Part shown: positions 27,455 to 29,608 of the stretch, in pieces | How the letters are laid out: each line of letters starts with the position of its first letter | Numbering within the stretch: position 1 is the first letter of the stretch | Virus record (IMG/VR): IMGVR_UViG_3300028553_000121 | Span: 1-29,608 of that record | Source of the DNA: a virus | Strand: one strand, 5' to 3' | Length of the DNA stretch: 29,608 nucleotides | Program-made: the position numbers and the translations under genes | The notes under the pieces: model-generated | The model's input: only the letters and a program-made list of their open reading frames with translations | Databases searched by the model: none | Told to the model about the DNA's origin: nothing

Positions 27455-29308
27455 ATGGGAGCATTATTAGAAAGCGGTCTTGTTGGTAATATTGGTTTGA
27501 AACACCTTAAAGTTATCAAAGAAGATACAATTAACAAATGGGATAGATTAGGATTCCTTGATGGCCTTAGAGGTCACCTAAAAGAAAACGTAGCTCAGTT
27601 ATATGAAAACCAAGCTTCATACTTAATCAATGAGGCGACTTCTGACGCAAGCTCAGGTTCTTTTGAAACTGTAGTATTTCCAATCCTTAGACGTGTATTC
27701 TCTAAATTATTGGCGAATGATATCGTATCTGTACAAGCAATGAACTTACCTATCGGTAAATTGTTCTACTTCGTACCTAAAATCCAAGGTTATGCTTCGG
27801 GTGGAACTGGTTCGGACACTTACGCTGAACACTATTCACCTCTTGGAGCTCCAGGTAACTATCCTGGACAAGGAGTTGGATTTAATACTGGTTACGAAGG
27901 CACTGGAGCATTTGCAAAAAATCTTTATGATTTGTTTTATGAAGGTAGTGAACCTGGTCTAGAACCAGCTGGTCTTTTTGATTACTCAAAAGGTGCATGG
28001 ACAGCAATTTCTCAAAACACTCAACTAGTTCAGTGGTCAAATGGTTCACTTGTTGAATCGACAGGTATTACTCAAACTCAAGTTGGTATTAGAAAAATTT
28101 TGATGAAACTTTGTGGATGGAATTCTTATCAAGGATGGGGTAAACTTGTCGGACCTGATGGTGCTGAAGTTGATTCTGAAACATTCTTAGCTGACCTTAA
28201 AATTATTGCAACTTCAAATTTCTCTGTTGAAGCATCGCCATGTCCTATTACGGTCGGTCAACCACTTTTATTCCGTGTTGTAACACAACAATATGGTAAA
28301 TCAATTGTAAATCCAACATCAAGAAGAGTTCAAACAACTTTTCCAACAGGAACAGCTTCTGGTGCTGGAAATGGTGGTTCTTTTGAAAGTGTTTGTGACC
28401 CTGAAGGTTGTATCTATTTAGAAGTTGATTTATCATGTCCGGTTTGTGCTGATTGTGATTCGTCTACTTTAGATGGTTACACAGGTACAACTATTCTTTC
28501 TGCATCATCAGCTAGTTCATTTACTGCGGTATGGAGAAGATACCAAGAACTTGAATTTGAAGATAAAATTGGTGAAGTTTCTTTTGACCTTGAATCTGTA
28601 ACTGTTTCTGTGTCTGAAAGAAAACTTAGAGCACAATGGTCACCTGAATTAGCTCAAGACGTTGCGGCATTCCACAACATTGACGCTGAAGCAGAATTGA
28701 CTGCATTGTTATCTGAACAAGTTGCGGCTGAAATTGACCGTGAAATCCTTCGTGATTTACGTAAAGGTGCTGCTTGGAATTTAAGATGGGATTACAACGG
28801 ATGGAGAAGAATTTCTCAAACAACTTCTTACACTCAAAAAGATTGGAATCAAACTTTGATTACAGCAATCAACCAATTGTCAGCTCAAATCCACAAATCA
28901 ACTCTTAGAGGTGGTGCTAACTGGATTGTTGTTTCTTCTGAGGTTTCTGCAATCTTTGATGACCTTGAATACTTCCACGTATCAAATGCTTCTCCTGAAC
29001 AAGACCAATACAATATGGGTATTGAAAGAGTAGGAACATTGGCTGGTAGATACCAAGTATATCGTGACCCTTACTTCCCACCTAACCAAGTGTTAATCGG
29101 ACATAAAGGAACATCATTGTTAGATACTGGTTATATCTATGCTCCGTATGTGCCACTTCAATTGACACCTACAATGTATAATCCATTTAACTTTACTCCT
29201 ATCAAGGGTATTATGACAAGATACGCGAAGAAAATGGTTAATAATAGATTTTATGGACGTATTACAGTTGATGGTGTTAGAACATTTGACTTACAAGAAT
29301 TGAGATAA
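27455..29308 (+). CDS. Major capsid protein (T4 gp23-like)
   Basis: 617 residues. The N-terminus (MGALLESGLVGNIGLKHLKV) leads to YENQASYLINEATSDASSGS, then FPILRRVFSKLLANDIVSVQ and AMNLPIGKLFYFVPKI, matching gp23-type capsid proteins around the start of the mature chain. LINE at 57-60, followed by Ala, fits the (L/I)-x-E site of the prohead protease; T4 gp23 is cut after residue 65. The body contains an insertion-like Cys-containing region (CDPEGCIYLEVDLSCPVCADC). The C-terminus shows the P-domain-like pattern WIVVSSEVSAIFDDLEYFHV, VYRDPYFPPNQVLIGHKG and ITVDGVRTFDLQELR. GC content and third codon usage differ from neighbours (more C at third positions), as expected for a highly expressed gene. 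Confidence 0.93.
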   Translation: MGALLESGLVGNIGLKHLKVIKEDTINKWDRLGFLDGLRGHLKENVAQLYENQASYLINEATSDASSGSFETVVFPILRRVFSKLLANDIVSVQAMNLPIGKLFYFVPKIQGYASGGTGSDTYAEHYSPLGAPGNYPGQGVGFNTGYEGTGAFAKNLYDLFYEGSEPGLEPAGLFDYSKGAWTAISQNTQLVQWSNGSLVESTGITQTQVGIRKILMKLCGWNSYQGWGKLVGPDGAEVDSETFLADLKIIATSNFSVEASPCPITVGQPLLFRVVTQQYGKSIVNPTSRRVQTTFPTGTASGAGNGGSFESVCDPEGCIYLEVDLSCPVCADCDSSTLDGYTGTTILSASSASSFTAVWRRYQELEFEDKIGEVSFDLESVTVSVSERKLRAQWSPELAQDVAAFHNIDAEAELTALLSEQVAAEIDREILRDLRKGAAWNLRWDYNGWRRISQTTSYTQKDWNQTLITAINQLSAQIHKSTLRGGANWIVVSSEVSAIFDDLEYFHVSNASPEQDQYNMGIERVGTLAGRYQVYRDPYFPPNQVLIGHKGTSLLDTGYIYAPYVPLQLTPTMYNPFNFTPIKGIMTRYAKKMVNNRFYGRITVDGVRTFDLQELR

Positions 29309-29330
29309 TCAATCATAGTTAATATTGATG

Positions 29331-29361
29331 AGAGGGACAAGTTTTTGTCCCTCTTTTTTTT
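29331..29361 (+). terminator. Strong terminator after major capsid gene
   Basis: A perfect 10-bp stem (AGAGGGACAA / TTGTCCCTCT) with a 4-nt loop and a run of Ts, 22 nt after the capsid stop. Confidence 0.92.
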
Positions 29362-29390
29362 ATGGGTTAAAATTAAATGGATTGACTTAG

Positions 29391-29398
29391 ATATTTAT
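29391..29398 (+). promoter_or_regulatory. ATATTTAT upstream motif
   Basis: ATATTTATTTATATATAATT lies 23 nt before the ATG at 29422, after the capsid terminator. Confidence 0.45.
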
Positions 29399-29421
29399 TT
29401 ATATATAATTAAATAAAAACT

Positions 29422-29608
29422 ATGTCATTAACAATACCACAGATAGATAACATTATAGAACTCTATACCAATCAAGGATATTCTACTCATAAATTGGCAG
29501 AACTTTATAAAGTTGGTCATAGAAAAATTAGTCAAATATTAAAAGATAATAATGTTGAGATTAAAAAAAGGGGCGGTCAAATTAAGATTGGTAATAGTAA
29601 TGATTTAG
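29422..29608 (+). CDS. Partial protein with N-terminal helix-turn-helix
   Basis: The frame runs off the window after 62 codons. MSLTIPQIDNIIELYTNQGY, STHKLAELYKVGHRKISQIL and KDNNVEIKKRGGQ form a Hin-recombinase-like helix-turn-helix. Such a domain begins many phage homing endonucleases and some recombinases or regulators. The location after the capsid gene fits a free-standing homing endonuclease, but the catalytic part is outside the window. Confidence 0.7.
   Translation, partial: MSLTIPQIDNIIELYTNQGYSTHKLAELYKVGHRKISQILKDNNVEIKKRGGQIKIGNSNDL

Noticed and set aside
1-29608. CRISPR arrays, tRNA genes, insertion sequences
   Set aside because: No regularly spaced direct repeats with unique spacers, no tRNA cloverleaf other than the tmRNA, and no transposase or terminal inverted repeats were seen.

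Overview
This window is a stretch of an AT-rich tailed phage genome with a T4-like packaging and head module: terminase large subunit, portal, prohead protease, scaffold-like protein and gp23-like major capsid protein follow one another on the + strand from about 15.4 to 29.3 kb. The host is probably a Bacteroidota/Flavobacteriia-type bacterium. That is an inference from A-rich leaders without clear Shine-Dalgarno sequences, a small lipoprotein, a ClpC-type ATPase, and the general look of the proteins; nothing in the window proves it.

Layout. 0-2.7 kb: the end of a gene with a Lys/Glu-rich tail, a small lipoprotein on the - strand, a membrane/coiled-coil gene pair with a nested start (spanin-like arrangement), another membrane coiled-coil protein, and a gene interrupted by an in-frame TGA. 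2.7-3.9 kb: a GIY-YIG homing endonuclease and, directly upstream of it on the same strand, a complete tmRNA gene (3465-3843, - strand) with a G-U pair at position 3 of the acceptor stem and an unusual tag (ATSLTNFLLSV). 3.9-6.75 kb: an unknown 480-residue protein, an M20-type metallopeptidase, and a protein with an N-terminal motif shared with the broken gene at 2.2 kb. 6.75-9.66 kb (- strand): a ClpC-like AAA+ ATPase broken into two genes by a split intein, with a small Vsr-like endonuclease gene in the gap. 9.8-11.3 kb: a double-UVR-motif protein divergent from clp, a KTSC protein and a nucleotidyltransferase. 11.3-15.4 kb: four tightly packed unknown genes, several rich in acidic low-complexity sequence.

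15.4-29.3 kb: terL is in two genes. A second split intein, which resembles the atypically split AceL-TerL type, interrupts the first, and a large endonuclease gene sits in the gap. The second terL gene also carries a full LAGLIDADG intein placed exactly at the nuclease catalytic motif. The portal gene carries an HNH intein. So four inteins (two split, two contiguous) and at least three further free-standing endonuclease genes lie in about 22 kb. A ribosomal protein bS21 gene sits antisense between head genes.

How it may work together. Packaging and capsid assembly are the main late function, but terminase and the Clp ATPase both depend on protein splicing (trans-splicing for each of the broken genes) before they can act. 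tmRNA, bS21, a ClpC-type unfoldase and a UVR-domain protein together suggest that the phage modifies host translation and quality-control proteolysis; this link is inference. A recurring ATATTTAT motif lies 5-40 nt upstream of many start codons, always on the sense strand, and is a candidate phage promoter element.
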